From: Allolobophora icterica
Lineage: Eukaryota > Annelida > Clitellata > Crassiclitellata > Lumbricidae
Length of the DNA: 64,000 bases
Reading direction: 5' to 3'
NCBI GenBank assembly: GCA_963556255.1
Contig: OY744616.1
Location: 27,568,990 to 27,632,989, forward strand
The translations under genes and the position numbers were made by a program. The notes under the pieces are model-generated. The model did no database searches and was not told the DNA's origin. It was given only the letters and a program-made list of their open reading frames with translations. Each line of letters opens with the position of its first letter. Position 1 is the stretch's first letter. Positions 1-13,000 of this stretch are shown piece by piece.

Positions 1-243
1 GGTGATCTACTCAGAAGCGCTCCTAGTCCAACCACGGCTAAAGAGAGTAGTTTTCAAGTTTGTAAGAAACAAGGTAGAGTGAGTCATAGGGACCAGGCGG
101 AGTGCTACAGGAAGGCCATTCCAGGTCGCAAGGCCAGCGACCGAAAAAGAACGGTGCTGTTTTATATATATATTAATTTATAAGTTTCTGTTGGGACGTA
201 AAAAGTTTCGTTTAACTTGAGCCAAGCAATTTCTCAATCGTAC

Positions 244-2320
244 CGGTAAGGCTTTTGTTGAAGAATAACGCTTCTCCCAGCGTGATGCCACTTCTAGCGT
301 CTCTAATGTTTTCTCCTGAAGACTTTTATCATCATTTTGTAAAGTTATTTCATAGAAAGCTTGAATATCTGTTGAAAAAAATAGACAATGAAGCTGCAAT
401 AATACAACACAAACAGCTCCAAAACCATTTTTTCTTCTTTCTTACTTTATTTCCACTTGTTTTGTGTCACATCTGTTCAGATAGCCATATTTCAATGTCT
501 TCGAGAAGCTCTTAATAGAAACTAAATAAAATGTCCAGAAACATACCGACATACAGGGGCGTCTACACCACAGAAACCTTGGAGCAAATGCTCCATCCAA
601 GAAATGGGGGGGGGAAGATATGTCAGTGTGTGTGCCACCATTTTAGAGGGAGGGGAAGAAGAGGGGGAAGGGGAAGTTGCTCCAATGACTTAGGGGGGAT
701 AGACACCCCTGCCGACATATATATACGCATACAAACCTACCCATCAGTACAAAGCATAAAATTCTTATTGACTATATTGAAGATTGTCCAATCTAATCTT
801 TAGCAGAGATGGGTAACTAATTGATTAGATTCAAATCGATTAGCTAATTCATTAGACAAACAGTTAATTCTAATGCTAATCAATTAGCTGTTGTCTGATC
901 CTAATTCTAATTGATTAGCAATTTTTAACTAATTCAAATCGTAAAACGACTAGCTCATTGATTAGATTTTTTGAAATTATGTTATGAATGAGTTCATTAA
1001 GAATGAGTTTATTAATAATGAGTTTGAAGATTGTTTCAATTATCTGTTCATGGTTATAAAACAAGGGAACCAGTGGTCCAGTACAAGTTCTGACACAGCA
1101 GTTGTGCTGCATTAGGTACTATAATAGACTACAGTAACTTGCTGTAGTAACTTGCTGTGCTTTGATCAAAGTTTGACAAATTCATGAAGCAAATATATAT
1201 TGTATGAATTACCTAAATCTAATTCTAATTGCTAATCAATTAGCTGTTGCTAATTCAAATTGATTAGCTATAAGAGTTTGCCAATTCTAATTCTAATCGA
1301 TAATTAGCAAATTTCAGTAGCTAATTCTAGTTTTTTCTAATCAATTAGCAATTTAATTAATCATGTCCATCTCTGAAGATTCTTTAGTTATCTTCTATAT
1401 AAAAATAGGAGTCAAGTATACTCAATTTCATGTCAAGACTATGCATAAACAGGAGGCCTAATCTTTTTGTTTTGATGACAATCACAATGAGAGCAACACA
1501 ATGCAACTACAACTAACCAAGTAGGGCTTTAAACAAGCAGCTCTTAAAAATGCGAATCACTTGTTCGATTGCTCTCCTCAGCCCTTGATCTTCCTCGCTC
1601 ACCAGTCGACTGTGATATTCTTCCAGAAGTTCCAAAGCACGATGTGCATCTTTAAAATAGATAAATCCCACATCTATTAGCTTTCACCCGACACTTGTAC
1701 CTCTGTTCAGAAGAATATTAGAAATAATCCCTCATAAATGACAATCTTTGGGCTAAAGGGTAGAAAATAAACTGATCCCTGAATATTGTTCATACAGTGC
1801 ATACGATCACAAACCAGCATGAATCTGATGCAAGCACACCACAAAAATTGCACCGAAATCATCAGAGACTGGCATATTCTGCTATGGTTTATCTTCTTCA
1901 GTCAACTGGAATTCGAGTGGAATGTTCCATAAATTTTGACAAATGATGAAAATGAAGCCATAAAAAACTGGCAGAGCAGCTGCTTCGAGTCAAGTCTGGT
2001 GGCTTATTATATCTGTCAGCACTCGTGTGGTGAGCGATGCTTACTTTTTGTGGTTCAAAATCCAACATGTCATGTAAAATTGACCATTCATTGTCAACGA
2101 GAGGCTATAAAAGGTAAATGAACACTGATTACAAACTTCCTCGGTTTGAACAGCATATGGTTGACTGAAACAGAAAGAAGACAACAGATAAAGTCTTACC
2201 CTGACGTTTCTTAGCTCTCAATTCGGTTTCTTGTAAAGAATCTTCAGCAGCTGTTGCTTCTGAAATTCCATCACCTTTAAACACCAACTGAGAACTGAAC
2301 AACCTACTAAAGTATTTCAT
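244..2320 (-). CDS. DLG1: Discs-large (DLG/SAP97-type MAGUK) homologue, N-terminal exons, partial
   Basis: Membrane-associated scaffold that organises polarity and synaptic complexes; the L27 domain drives oligomerisation with other L27 proteins. Three coding exons on the minus strand: 2320-2200 (ATG at 2320, 40 codons + 1 nt), 1649-1518 and 368-244, with AG acceptors and GT donors and phases 1, 1 and 0. The joined product starts MKYFSRLFSS, then KKRQDAHRALELLEEYHSRL, and ends the L27 with CLFKALLDIQAFYEITL, matching the DLG1 L27 core (seen; family from memory). A later segment, from about residue 98, is charged and unassigned. PDZ, SH3 and GUK exons would lie left of base 1. An in-frame ATG at 2362 exists, but an acceptor at 2335-2336 suggests the upstream part is intron. 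Confident in family; the paralogue is not resolvable. Confidence 0.88.
554..711. mobile_element. hAT-type MITE, CAGGGGCGTCTA family, copy 1
   Basis: Starts CAGGGGCGTCTACACC, ends TAGACACCCCTG; perfect 8-bp flanks ccgacata. Interior shares ggagcaaatgctccatccaa and gttgctccaatgact with copies at 19872 and 50340. In the DLG intron between the second and third coding exons. Confidence 0.92.
804..1375. mobile_element. AT-rich element with CAGAGATGG ends
   Basis: Begins CAGAGATGGGTAACTAATT and ends TTAATCATGTCCATCTCTG. Filled with scores of 'ctaattgattag'-like palindromic words in both orientations. No convincing target duplication at the ends. In the DLG intron before the last visible exon. Confidence 0.6.
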
Positions 2321-2333
2321 TATATACTTATTT

Positions 2334-2860
2334 ACTGTAAGAATGTTACAATATAACAACAAGTCGAAAACTGATGGTGGAAATGGGTGAACTGGCTCAT
2401 GCCTTTTGGGACTTTGTTAAACAGAGCTGGGTGAGAGTTGCATTACGATCATTTAACAAGCTGAACGAGTTTCCCTCACTGGAGCATAAGAAACTGAAAA
2501 GTGTGGGGGAAACTAGTAAGTCCTAGTGATTGGATGGCAAATATAAGATGAATGTACGAAATCGGAGAAGTTTTAAGAGCATAGCAAGTAAAGCAACTAT
2601 ACGGATAAAATCCAGGCAAAGTCGTTTTAAAGGGTTCGCTGTGTTTCGGTCTTTTTCCGTTCTTCTCGGCTTCTGGGTGGAACTTGTTCATTAAGCAGTT
2701 TTAACTATCACATACTTCATTACAACCTACTGGCAGGGTTAATGTAAGCTTACTTACCATTCTGTGAAACCGGCATCATTCATCCGAGCCTTAGTTCTTC
2801 AAACGCCTCTCAGCTAAGTCGTAAACTTCGGTAATGCTCAGCCATAACTGCACGGGTTAC
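2334..2860 (-). other. Candidate non-coding first exon and intron of the DLG homologue
   Basis: A strong donor (gtaagtaag) on the minus strand follows 2758, and an acceptor (cttacag) precedes 2334, 14 nt before the DLG start codon. A leader exon ending at 2758 would splice here; its 5' end is not visible (about 2850 is a guess). The junction would create ATG directly followed by TAA. Inference from splice motifs only. Confidence 0.35.
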
Positions 2861-4786
2861 AAAAAAACTGTTTATCAACATGCTGTTGTCATTCTCTTGT
2901 TTATTCCAGATTTGCATCTATTATGCAAACACTCTGACATTGCTGGCCCTCTTCTCTTCCTCCCCGCCATTTGAAACCATCTTCAGGCTCCTTCGCATTT
3001 CGAGGTTGACAACAAAGACATTTAATTTCAAGGTACAACATAAAACATCGCTAGTTATACTTCCGGGCGCTTGGCCTAGTTAACCAATACATTTAATAAT
3101 AGATACATTTAATAATAAATACATTTAATAATAATTTAATAATTCCATGATACAATATCTGTGTAGTTAACTAATAATCTGCCTAAATTTATTGCCTTGC
3201 CAAGGTTCATTAATGTCTACGTAGTCAGGGTGTTCGAATCTGGAATCGCGATTATCATTCACGTTAAACAAATGAAAATTATGTAAATATTTCCGTTACT
3301 TGTAAACTTCAAATTTGTAAAGCAATAGTCAAAAAGCCCAGCTTATGATTATTTTTTCCGTGAGTGCTGCGTCGTGTCATGAAGGGTTATCCAGAAACAT
3401 CCAGTGAAGAACAAATCCGGGTTGCCAGACCAGGCAGAGAAGGAGACAGGATCGAGCTGATCAGACGGGTTTCGTTTAGATTGAAGGACGCAGAAGTTGA
3501 TGGATCTGGGCTATAATTATAGTGAATTGGACTTGAAATAAATGCGTGCCCATGGATTTTCAGCCAGTGGAGTTTGATGATATATAAGGAAGAGTGATAT
3601 ATAAGGATCAGTTGAGTGTAGTCTGCTCGGTTGTCCAACAGTGGCGACAGTTCGATCAGCCAAGCGAATTTTGGACAAGTTGGATTCGCTTCACTTAGGC
3701 GATTCGAGGTTCAGGAAAATCAAGCTTGGAGTTAACAATGAAAGTGCAAACATTGGAGGAAGTTCTGCTAAGCTCAAACTAGAATTCGAATCAGTGGTTA
3801 TAAGGACTTAAGGTTACGAAAGTGCAGAAAGTGGATGCACGAGCTGTCTCAAATGTGGGTTGAGAATGAGAAATGTGCTTCAAAGAAAATGTCAATATTG
3901 TGCACAAGTGAGTCAGAGTCTCAGAGATGAAAGTAAGATATAACGATTTAGTGGATTATGTGAATGGCAGTCAGGGATTTACTTAATCCGACCTGGAAAG
4001 CCTACAATATGAGCTTTGTTTACGAAGGTTTGAGGCTGAGGTTTTCTTTTACCAACATCAAGTAACTGAGTAATGCAGAAGGAAAAGCAACTGGGAGAGG
4101 ATGGGAAGAGCTAGTTGAGTGTAGTCTGCATCAGATGATCGTTGGCAGGAGAATTCTGAGATGGCTCAGTGGTGTATTGTACAAGGTAAAGAGAAGTGGC
4201 CCACAAACCGAATCTCAGGGGATACCATAAGAGTGCTTTAACTGAGGAGTGAGAAGACAACACTAGAACCAGAGTAAGGCAGTGCAAGAGATGCCAAACC
4301 AAGAAGATATAGTCTCTGAAGAAGTAGGTCATGATCGATGGTGTTGAAATGCCAGAGTTGTCAAGAAGACTGAGACAGACTTGTTGACGAATAACGGCGG
4401 AGACCCGTTTATTGTACAAAAAGAGAAACATAATTTATTGTAGTAGTGTTTGGTGGAGGTTGGGGTACACATTCCATCAATTACTCCACATTTAGATCCA
4501 AACACCAGAGTTGCTCAATCTTAATACCCTGAAGCACTGTCACACTCCAGTAAACACAGGATTTAATAATGGAAAAATAATTAAATATGTAGTTTACACT
4601 GTACAATGTACTTGTAAAGCTTGAAGTTGAAAAGGATTGATGTCGCAGTGATGAACATTGTGAAATGTAACTGATACTGGCTAACTTCAGATAGGACTTC
4701 TAACTAATCGAACAGCTATGCAAAACAAGAAAATGGATGTATTTGTGGGATCAATGGTATCTAATCATACTCATAAACTCCAAACT

Positions 4787-4862
4787 TCTAAAGTATCACT
4801 CAAAAGCCAAATGCAGGGCACCAGCTTATTCATGAGTGCTGAACTTATTCACGAGTGCTGGG
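4787..4862. repeat. 'acttctaaagcgccactc' repeat, copy 1
   Basis: Shares 'aaacttctaaag', 'gcagggcaccagc' and 'cacgagtgct' with copies at 14245-14310 and 17972-18036. Probably the conserved end of a SINE. Confidence 0.6.
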
Positions 4863-5111
4863 GTTTGCAAACGTTAACACGACACTTTAAAATAAAATAC
4901 TAGTTACTATGGTATCAAAAGATTACGAAAAGAATTATAACAGTTAAAATAATCCATCAATGAACAAGTCAACCACCGTATAATACTGTATACAGCCACA
5001 TTATATTATTCTCATGAGTGAACAATAGGTTGCAACATAACCAATATATGTCCGGTTCTTGGTTTTCATGCTAACGCAAAAACATAACCAGAAACAAAAA
5101 CGAAAAAAGAA

Positions 5112-5212
5112 TTACTTTAACTTCTAAGCCTAATTAGCTTACAGGCAAGCACTTACCTTTTATTTAACTTCTAAGCCTACCGGTAATTAGCTTACAGGCA
5201 TGCACTTACCTC
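5112..5212. repeat. Tandem duplication, ~52 bp x 2
   Basis: 'taacttctaagcct...taattagcttacaggc...gcacttacc' occurs twice, the second copy with a five-base 'accgg' addition. Confidence 0.75.
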
Positions 5213-5315
5213 ATACACTAGATATGCATTATTTAATATGTATTTAAAATACACCAGCACAAATATCAAAGCACTGTGTAGTACTTATAACTTACAATTG
5301 CATTCTCCAGACATG

Positions 5316-5362
5316 ATATCCTGAAGAGTTAAGCTCCTGAAGAGTTAAGCTCTTCAGGATAT
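5316..5362. repeat. Perfect inverted repeat / hairpin
   Basis: Arms atatcctgaagag (5316-5328) and ctcttcaggatat (5350-5362); a second cctgaagag between them can pair with the same right arm. Flanked by a ctgaagagttaagctc duplication. Confidence 0.8.
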
Positions 5363-7025
5363 GTGTATTCAGATGGGATGTGGGTCACTGTGCCTCTGAG
5401 TGGATCCACTGAAGCGGGACCACATAAATTTATTAAATAATCGAATGAATGACCACATATACCGGTAGTTGACTAACATTACCAAAGTAATTACCATAGG
5501 TGAATACCAGCAGTTTGTTCAGTGTTGTTTTTTAGAGCACAGTGCATCTTTGTCTAGTGGGGAAACTATGGGATGTCACTACAAAACATCTTTGTCTAGT
5601 GGGGAAATTTTGGGATGTCGCTGCAAAACACTACATTAAAAATTCTACTACGAACACAAATTTTACCCCAGAAAAATTGTATTCTATTGCCCCAAGACCT
5701 AAAGTGAAGTAGCATTATAATTTGTCGAGTACGATCAATTGCCAATAAACAGAATTAAAGATATATATTTATGCCTTGGTAATACACATGCAAAAGATGA
5801 AATAAAGCAGATGATGTCATTTAATTTAGCAGCAAATATACAAAATTACACAAATCATTTCCATTCTTAGCACTAAATGGATATTGGGAAGTTAAGAATA
5901 AAAATAACCAAGGAAGTAAGTAAGTAATTTACGGAAGTAAGTAAGTAAGAAAGGAATGTCTGCTCACGGTCATTACGAATTAATCATGTCAAAAACCAAG
6001 GGTTTTGTTACGTAATTTTGAAGACACGTCTCTAAAAGAATATGGACCGAATACATCTCTAAAAATGTATGGACGTTTACAAATGGTCAACACTTTATTG
6101 AGAATTCTGGTACAAACATTTACTGCATAGCAATGATATATTAGAAAACAAACAATACACTTAACTAAATGCTAAGCTTCAAATTATACCTGGACACTCT
6201 AACACACAGTGAAAATATTGTCTCAAATAAAGGAAAATGATTACTTAAGTTGGATGCTACACATCACATGATCTGGATTAAACTGCATGAAAAAGACAAT
6301 GTGAAAATAATTGTGATTCACTTAAGGTTGAAGGACTCGAAAATGCAGATCTGCTGTTTTTGGCACATTATTCATAATCACATTTCTAGCATCAATTGAT
6401 GGTGCTAAAAGTTGCAACTAAAACTGTACTTACTACAAATTATCATTGTAAATTGCAATCTTATTCAACATTCACTTGTCACTGCAAGTGCCAAGAGTAA
6501 CATAACAGGTAGAGTTTCAATTGCTATGAGGTAAGACTTAACAATGGTTCCTACAAAACAATAATCCCCAACTCAGTAAAGTTTCATTGTGCAGTAAAAT
6601 ATTTATTAAATAGGATAGCCTTCAAAACCTGAAACTATTCCTTATTTATCTGATAATTTTCTTAATAAAAATGTAAGATCGTTCATTTCAATATTCAAAG
6701 AGGCAAATGTTATTTCAAGCATTGATTCTGGTTAAGCGTAATATAGAAAGTGTTCAAAATAAATCATTAGCCCAGAAAATTTAAAATATCAGAATAAATG
6801 TGTTTTACAAATCAACTGAAATCTATATCCAGAGAAAAAATAATTAGAATTCCAAAACCTATAAATGCCATCATCATCAACATAATCAACATAATCATCG
6901 TCAGAGAACCAATTACTGGCATAAAAATTAAAAGTTTCAGAAAAACACCTTTATCTGTCATCCATTTCTACTTCAAATTATAATACAGTAATCAGCAAAT
7001 ATTCTGTTTGAAGGTAGTGCCTTGC

Positions 7026-7222
7026 CAAGGCCGTAGCCAGGATTTTGTTTCGGGGGGTGTTTTCTGTTTCGGGGGGTGTTTTCTCGTCCTGGAGCAAGCC
7101 GACAAGCAACCCAGTCAACCGACCAAGGGGTTTGGAGTTAGTAAATGCATTATTTCATTTTTACATTATTTCATTTCGGGGGGTGTTGAAACGCCAAAAA
7201 CACCCCCCTAGCTATGGCCTTG
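7026..7222. mobile_element. hAT-type MITE, 197 bp
   Basis: 16-bp TIRs CAAGGCCGTAGCCAGG and CCTAGCTATGGCCTTG (two mismatches); perfect 8-bp flanks tgccttgc. Interior repeats tttcggggggtgtt. Between the DLG and PABIR genes. Confidence 0.93.
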
Positions 7223-8172
7223 TGCCTTGCTATGTTAAGCTAGTTTAATACTCACACACAGTTGTAGTGCTACCCGACCAATTTCACCAGTGACTAATTT
7301 CACCAGTAAATGAATTTCCTCAATAAGTTATAACAAATATATTGGCTTTCACTCATCTCTGAAGTCTGGATATAACTTTAGCCATACTACAAGAACTTGC
7401 AAATCCATTTCTGTAAAGTAAAACTGTCCAGTTTTCATGGCCACTTTGTCCGTAAAAGTTCAAAGATCTCAATATTATTATCCGAAGTTTAGTTGAAAAC
7501 TCTTCTTGATGACAGTAACTTATATACTCTTGTATTCTTGTATACTCATTATCATCACTTACCTGATCACCTTCCAAATTCACTGCCAACGTATAATTAC
7601 AGCTCATGTCACTGGCTTAGTAAACAAACACTAGTCAATAGTCAAAGCTAAACTATAAAGGACTATTCTCATACTCACATTCATCATCCACAAGACCACA
7701 AGATGATGCAAAGAACATAAGGCAAACCAAATACTTAGTGCACATCAATTCTAATCAGTACAGGAAAAACTTTAACATGACCAGTATATGTTTGCATTGA
7801 TAACTTTGATTACCTGTGAGATCAGACATAACTTATGGTAATCATATTAATTTCTTTATTACCATTACCCTATTAATTGCCGTAAGACGGGTAAATGATG
7901 CATAAAATCATGATAACACTCAATGACAGCACCAAGTCATGGCAAATTATTTCGTATCCAAAGGATGAAGTCGCAGAACACACAAAAAGCTATATCTTGA
8001 AAGAATAAGTTTTAATTCCATGATAAAGTATTAAGTAATAATATTATTATGAAATAACATTACTATTATTATTTAATAATAATTTAGACAAAACTTTCAG
8101 TAATGTCTCCACCAAGGAAATAAGTAAACTTGAGAGATCAGATAAAATTAGTAGCATACTTTTAACGTCAAG

Positions 8173-8409
8173 CAGGAGCGTAGCCAGACTTAAATTCAAG
8201 AGGAGGCAAAAAATGTTGAAAAAAATTTGATGACCTTTTTTGGGAGATTTCTGTGAAAAGATTTGATGACTTTTTGGGATTTCTTCTTAAATTTCTTCTC
8301 TTGGGCCAGGATTCACCGTTCAAGAGGAGGCAAAATCAAGGTGCAGGGCTATAACCCAAGGAAAATTGTTTAATTTGCCTCCTCTTGCCTCAATGTAGCT
8401 ACGCCTATG
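8173..8409. mobile_element. hAT-type MITE, 237 bp
   Basis: Ends CAGGAGCGTAGCCAG and TAGCTACGCCTATG; perfect 8-bp flanks acgtcaag (8165-8172, 8410-8417). Inner arms caagaggaggca / cctcctcttg are also inverted, giving a long fold-back. Confidence 0.93.
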
Positions 8410-9134
8410 ACGTCAAGTGAATATGATGTAATTTATAATGCAAGCATTAGCATAAAATTCATAGAATAGGCATGTCGAAAACCAAATGTAACCATCAAAT
8501 GGAATCTGACACCAAGTAGCATTACCAAAATTTCAGAATATTCAGAATTTGACAAACTTAATTTCATAGGTAGAGAACTGTTATTTGGTGACACAGCAGA
8601 GGCTGAGAGATACTTTGCATTAGATCCAAGAGTCTTTAAGAATTGGTCATTTTGATTGCAACATACTACTGCTAAAAAGTGATTACCAGCAAGATAACAC
8701 AAGATTTCCAGACTAATTGAATTGTTCTCATTGCTTTTGTCAAACAGAAAAATCATCAGTTTCCAAACTTGTTCAATAAACATAGATTTTTACAATTTGC
8801 ACTGAAGTGCACTTCTTGCCAAGAAACGAACTACGGTACATGAAACTACTGCTATTATTAATAATTATATAATGTCTATTGTGCTGGTGTTTAATGCACA
8901 AGGCATCATTCCATTATGCACCAAAATCAAGCAGCAAATCAGGTCAATATCAAGAATTAGGAGGCAGCCTATGGTGGTTAAACAAGTTGGAAAGCTGCAA
9001 AGTCGTCTGTTGCCTGCTTTGCAATTCTCAGCTTGCACACAAAAACTTACAGAGTATGTGCCCGACAGAGTTTGTAGCAGTGCATATTTTAAGAGATTTA
9101 GACTACTGGGACAAAGTCGGCCATGGGTCTGACT

Positions 9135-9435
9135 GATGACCTTTTTTTGGGAAATCATCTCTGAAAAATTTGATGACCTTTCTTAGGAATTCATCTCTGA
9201 AAAATATTATGACCTTTTTTTGGGAATACATCTCACACAAACTTTTTCTGGGTTTTGCCCATGGGAAGCGACAACACGTTTTACTACTAGGACAAATCTT
9301 AAAACTCCTGCAACATTTGTCCCACTAGTTATACAGTTTCGATATACATTGCCTGGGACAAATCACCCTAACTACTGGGACAAATCCTAAGACTACTGGG
9401 ACATTTGTCCCACTAGTTATACAGTTAAAATAAGC
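9135..9435. repeat. Two short tandem duplications
   Basis: Three ~45-bp units of 'gatgaccttttttgggaa...catctctgaaaaat' (9137-9232), then duplicated 'acatttgtcccactagttat' blocks (about 9310-9425). The first resembles the MITE interior at about 8229. Confidence 0.6.
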
Positions 9436-10020
9436 CCTGGTTTGTAGTTGACATGACACTGTATCCATCACATAAAGACTAAAATTAATTCTTTCAGATT
9501 ACACTTCTAATGTGGCTTGTATGTCTGCCTCTAAGGCAATTCTGATGGAATTCGACTGATAATAGTCTCTGACTTTGTATTTCAATTTTTGGCATCCATG
9601 TACACGTGATTCAGTTAGACTACATCTGCATTTAAAACTCAATTTCTTTCTAATATACAGTTTTCATTTTGGTTTTTTACTTGACACAATTGATACTATA
9701 ATTGATGATATCGATAGTTCTCTTAGTATAGTTTTACACTTAAGTGTTTGGCACCCAAGTATTACAACACGATGAATTACAGATGGTTTAATTAGATTAC
9801 ATATGCGTTGAAACTCAACTTCTTTAATACGTAAAAACTAGTTACACAATGCCATCTACAAAAAACTATCCTTCCTGCTCACGATTCTCAGAGATCTCAA
9901 CAAATTCAACCAAAACGATGCAGCAGTTTACTTGCATTTAGTATTTACACGTTCAAGGTCCAAATATCAATGTGACTGTCAATGAAACAAGAGAACAATG
10001 GGGTTGATTTATCGTTAATC

Positions 10021-13000
10021 TTATGACGCGTTCGCACTTGTCATGTCAGTCATAGAAGCCTCATTTGTCTCGGACAATTCAGACGTTTCTGGCAAGATGG
10101 CAGCCGCTGTCTCGGTTTCACTTGAGGTAAACGAGCTGTTGACCATGCGAGAGGAAAACGCCGAGGGTAAGACGTTCCCTGGCAGAAATCCTTTGAACGG
10201 TTGACCGGTAGAAATTTCGAACGTGGAAGAGGATGCCTGTTCGTCACTGCTTGTTGTGGCTTCTTCAGTTGCGCTACAAGATGCTCCGGAAGAACTGCTA
10301 GAAACGGATCAGAATTAGTGTGACTACATTTTTACAACACAAAGAAATGGACAATTTACTTTGTGGAACCTTAAGCCATATGAAATGCAGCAAGATGTAT
10401 GAGAGTAATCAACCTCAACCTCCTCGCATTTTGGCAGAATTCTTGCTCAGCACAGCAACTTCCATCAGGCAACTTACGGAAAACCCAGTTCTAATTAAAT
10501 TCATTATAGTGCACTAATAGAACAGAAACTAACTTATTATTATTACTGTTCTAATTACTACTGTTTAATGTGCCAGTAAAGTCCCAGAATATATTAATGT
10601 TTCAATGTTCCAGTAAAGAAATAAATATCTGATCTCTGGAGTTTCAAAAGTCAACTAAGTTAAAGATTAAAGACAATACCAACAATTTAAAAATGCATCA
10701 AAAACATTTACAAAATGAAATTTTTATTGGTTACGGAATAGTAACCTGGACAGCAGAAGATGATGCTGGTTCTGCAATTGCTCGGAAGCAGAGTCACCAC
10801 CAAGTGATGAGCTTACGCAGAACCTCTTTGCAGGACTGAAGTAGTTTTGTGATTTCTCAGTGCTGTCAGCTTCCGCTAAAATATGGAAAGGAAAATGCCT
10901 ATAAACAACTATCCACTGTGAATTTGTGAGGGGATATGGAAAGGAAAATGCCTATAAACAACTATCCACCGTGAATTTGTGAGGGGTTTACTACTGGAAA
11001 AGTTAAACGTTTAGTCCATTGCCACATTAATTATTATAAAGCAGTAGCAGCAGTACCGCAGCAGGCTGCACCACCCTGATATGAAAGCAACCAGAGTCCG
11101 TCTGTAGTCTCCTAGGGCCTCTGTACTCGTCGCTGCTGCTTATCTGCCGCATTAGTGTCTATTGCCCAAGGGAGAATTATACAGTGGATCAAGTAATTTT
11201 AATCCAAAAATCCGAATTTGTAATCCCGGAAATATGGGATTCCACGTTTGTCAATCCCGTGACTACGGGTTTTAAAAAGGTCTTGGGATCCCGGGATTAC
11301 ATTCCCTAGTTCTAACCAACTAGCTACCGTGTACCACATTAATATTGCATATGTCTTAAACATCACTGAAATTTTGGTGTTTCACGTCTTTTTGATGCAC
11401 TAAAAACAAACAGTGTAACACACAAACTTTTGAAAGTTGACAAACCTTTTCTTTTGACTGCACTTAGAGGACTTGGTCGAAGAACAATGGGACTCAAGCT
11501 TCTCCTGCAAAAGCACACTTGATGTTTCACCTAATATATAACATTACTCAATAGGCTGTTAAAATGTTATGAAAAAATTTAAACTGATTTTGATTCTAAT
11601 ATTTATGTATATATGAACAATTCAACATAGTACACAGGTCTCCTGAATTTTGGCGAACCTAACCTGTTAATTCTACTATTAGTAACAACATTTTAAAAAC
11701 TGACATCATAATTGCTCAATCCATTGCGCATCTGAGTTTGATGCTGGCTAACCTACCCTATTAATTTTTTATTTGATGCTGGCTAACCTACCCTGTAAAT
11801 TTTTTATTTTGATGCTGGCTAACCTACCCTGTTAATTTTTTACTTTGATGCTGGCTAACCTATCCTGTTAATTTTTTATTTTTAAGCTGGCTAACCTACC
11901 GTTAATTTTTTATTTTGATGATGGCTAACCTACCCTGTTAATTTTTTATTTTGATGCTGGGTAACTGAACCTATTAATTCTACTATACTCACACTACATT
12001 TTAAAACCCCAAGTCATAAAATTTTCTATCAATTTGCACGCTTGATTTCGATGTGCACCCAAGTTGACAAATAAGTTAACTTAAGTTTTCAAGACAGTTT
12101 CATTCAACTTACCTGCCACAAGATTGCCTTGTGGGACTAGAACCTGGACTCGGTGTGAAGGTGTAGTTTCTAACCGGTTGCTGTAGAGAAGGGGAAAAGC
12201 ACTGCTTTCCAACGCGAGTCGGCGAAGGAGAACTGGCGTATGGATGCAATGAGGTTAAGACATGAAGTGGTTCGGTGAATGATCTTGGACGCCTCAACTC
12301 TGTCACAGCGTCCCCATCCTCCTACGAAACAAGTCACACTGCTCAGTTAGAAGTCATTCTGAGACAACTAACTGAATTCTGATTCTTACCTATCTATACA
12401 TTTTACAACAATAGTGCATTGCAACATCTTTCAAGGCATGGCTTGACAGTCAAAACTCCACCCAAGAAGTGTCAGCACGTCTTGCAGTTAAAAATTGCAG
12501 CAAATTTTGATGCCTCAAAAAAATTACACAGCGGTGCTAAGGAAGTTCATAGATGCAAGATTAACCTTACACAAAAATTTAAACAGGATGAATATTCATA
12601 AACCACTTTCGATATTTTATGAACTGAACAGATATCTGAATACATGCAGAACTTCAGTAGAATGATTGCCACTTGACGCAGAGCACGACTTTTAAAACAA
12701 AACCTAACCAGTGAAAGTTCATCCCAGGATTGTGACATCAACATAGCAGACTGCACCTCTCTGCAAAATAAAAAATACTTTGAAACTAAGTAAACAAAAT
12801 GTACTTACCTACCAATTATTTTTAGCTTTATTCAATAGCCAAAAAGGACTACCAGGTACATTTTCACATGTACAACAGAAACATTTGATTGATCTGAAAC
12901 AAGAGCATATCGGTATGCATCTTCAAGTTAATAAACTGGACATGACAAGTCATCAACTTCAGACAAACCTCATGAAACTTCCAGTCACTTATTGAATAAC

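Larger units (their letters stand above)
2861..7017. other. Gene-free stretch between DLG and PABIR, left part
   Basis: No exon recognised. 3380-4430 is less AT-rich than its surroundings; an AGTTGAGTGTAGTCTGC word occurs at about 3607 and 4113 and 'caacagtggcgacagttcg' at about 3637 looks like the edge of an LTR and primer site, but I could not define an LTR. The rest holds small repeats listed separately. Confidence 0.4.

Noticed and set aside
11165..11310. Possible hAT element ending CATTCCCTA
   Set aside because: Right end resembles the 59690 family TIR, but no matching left end or 8-bp duplication was found.
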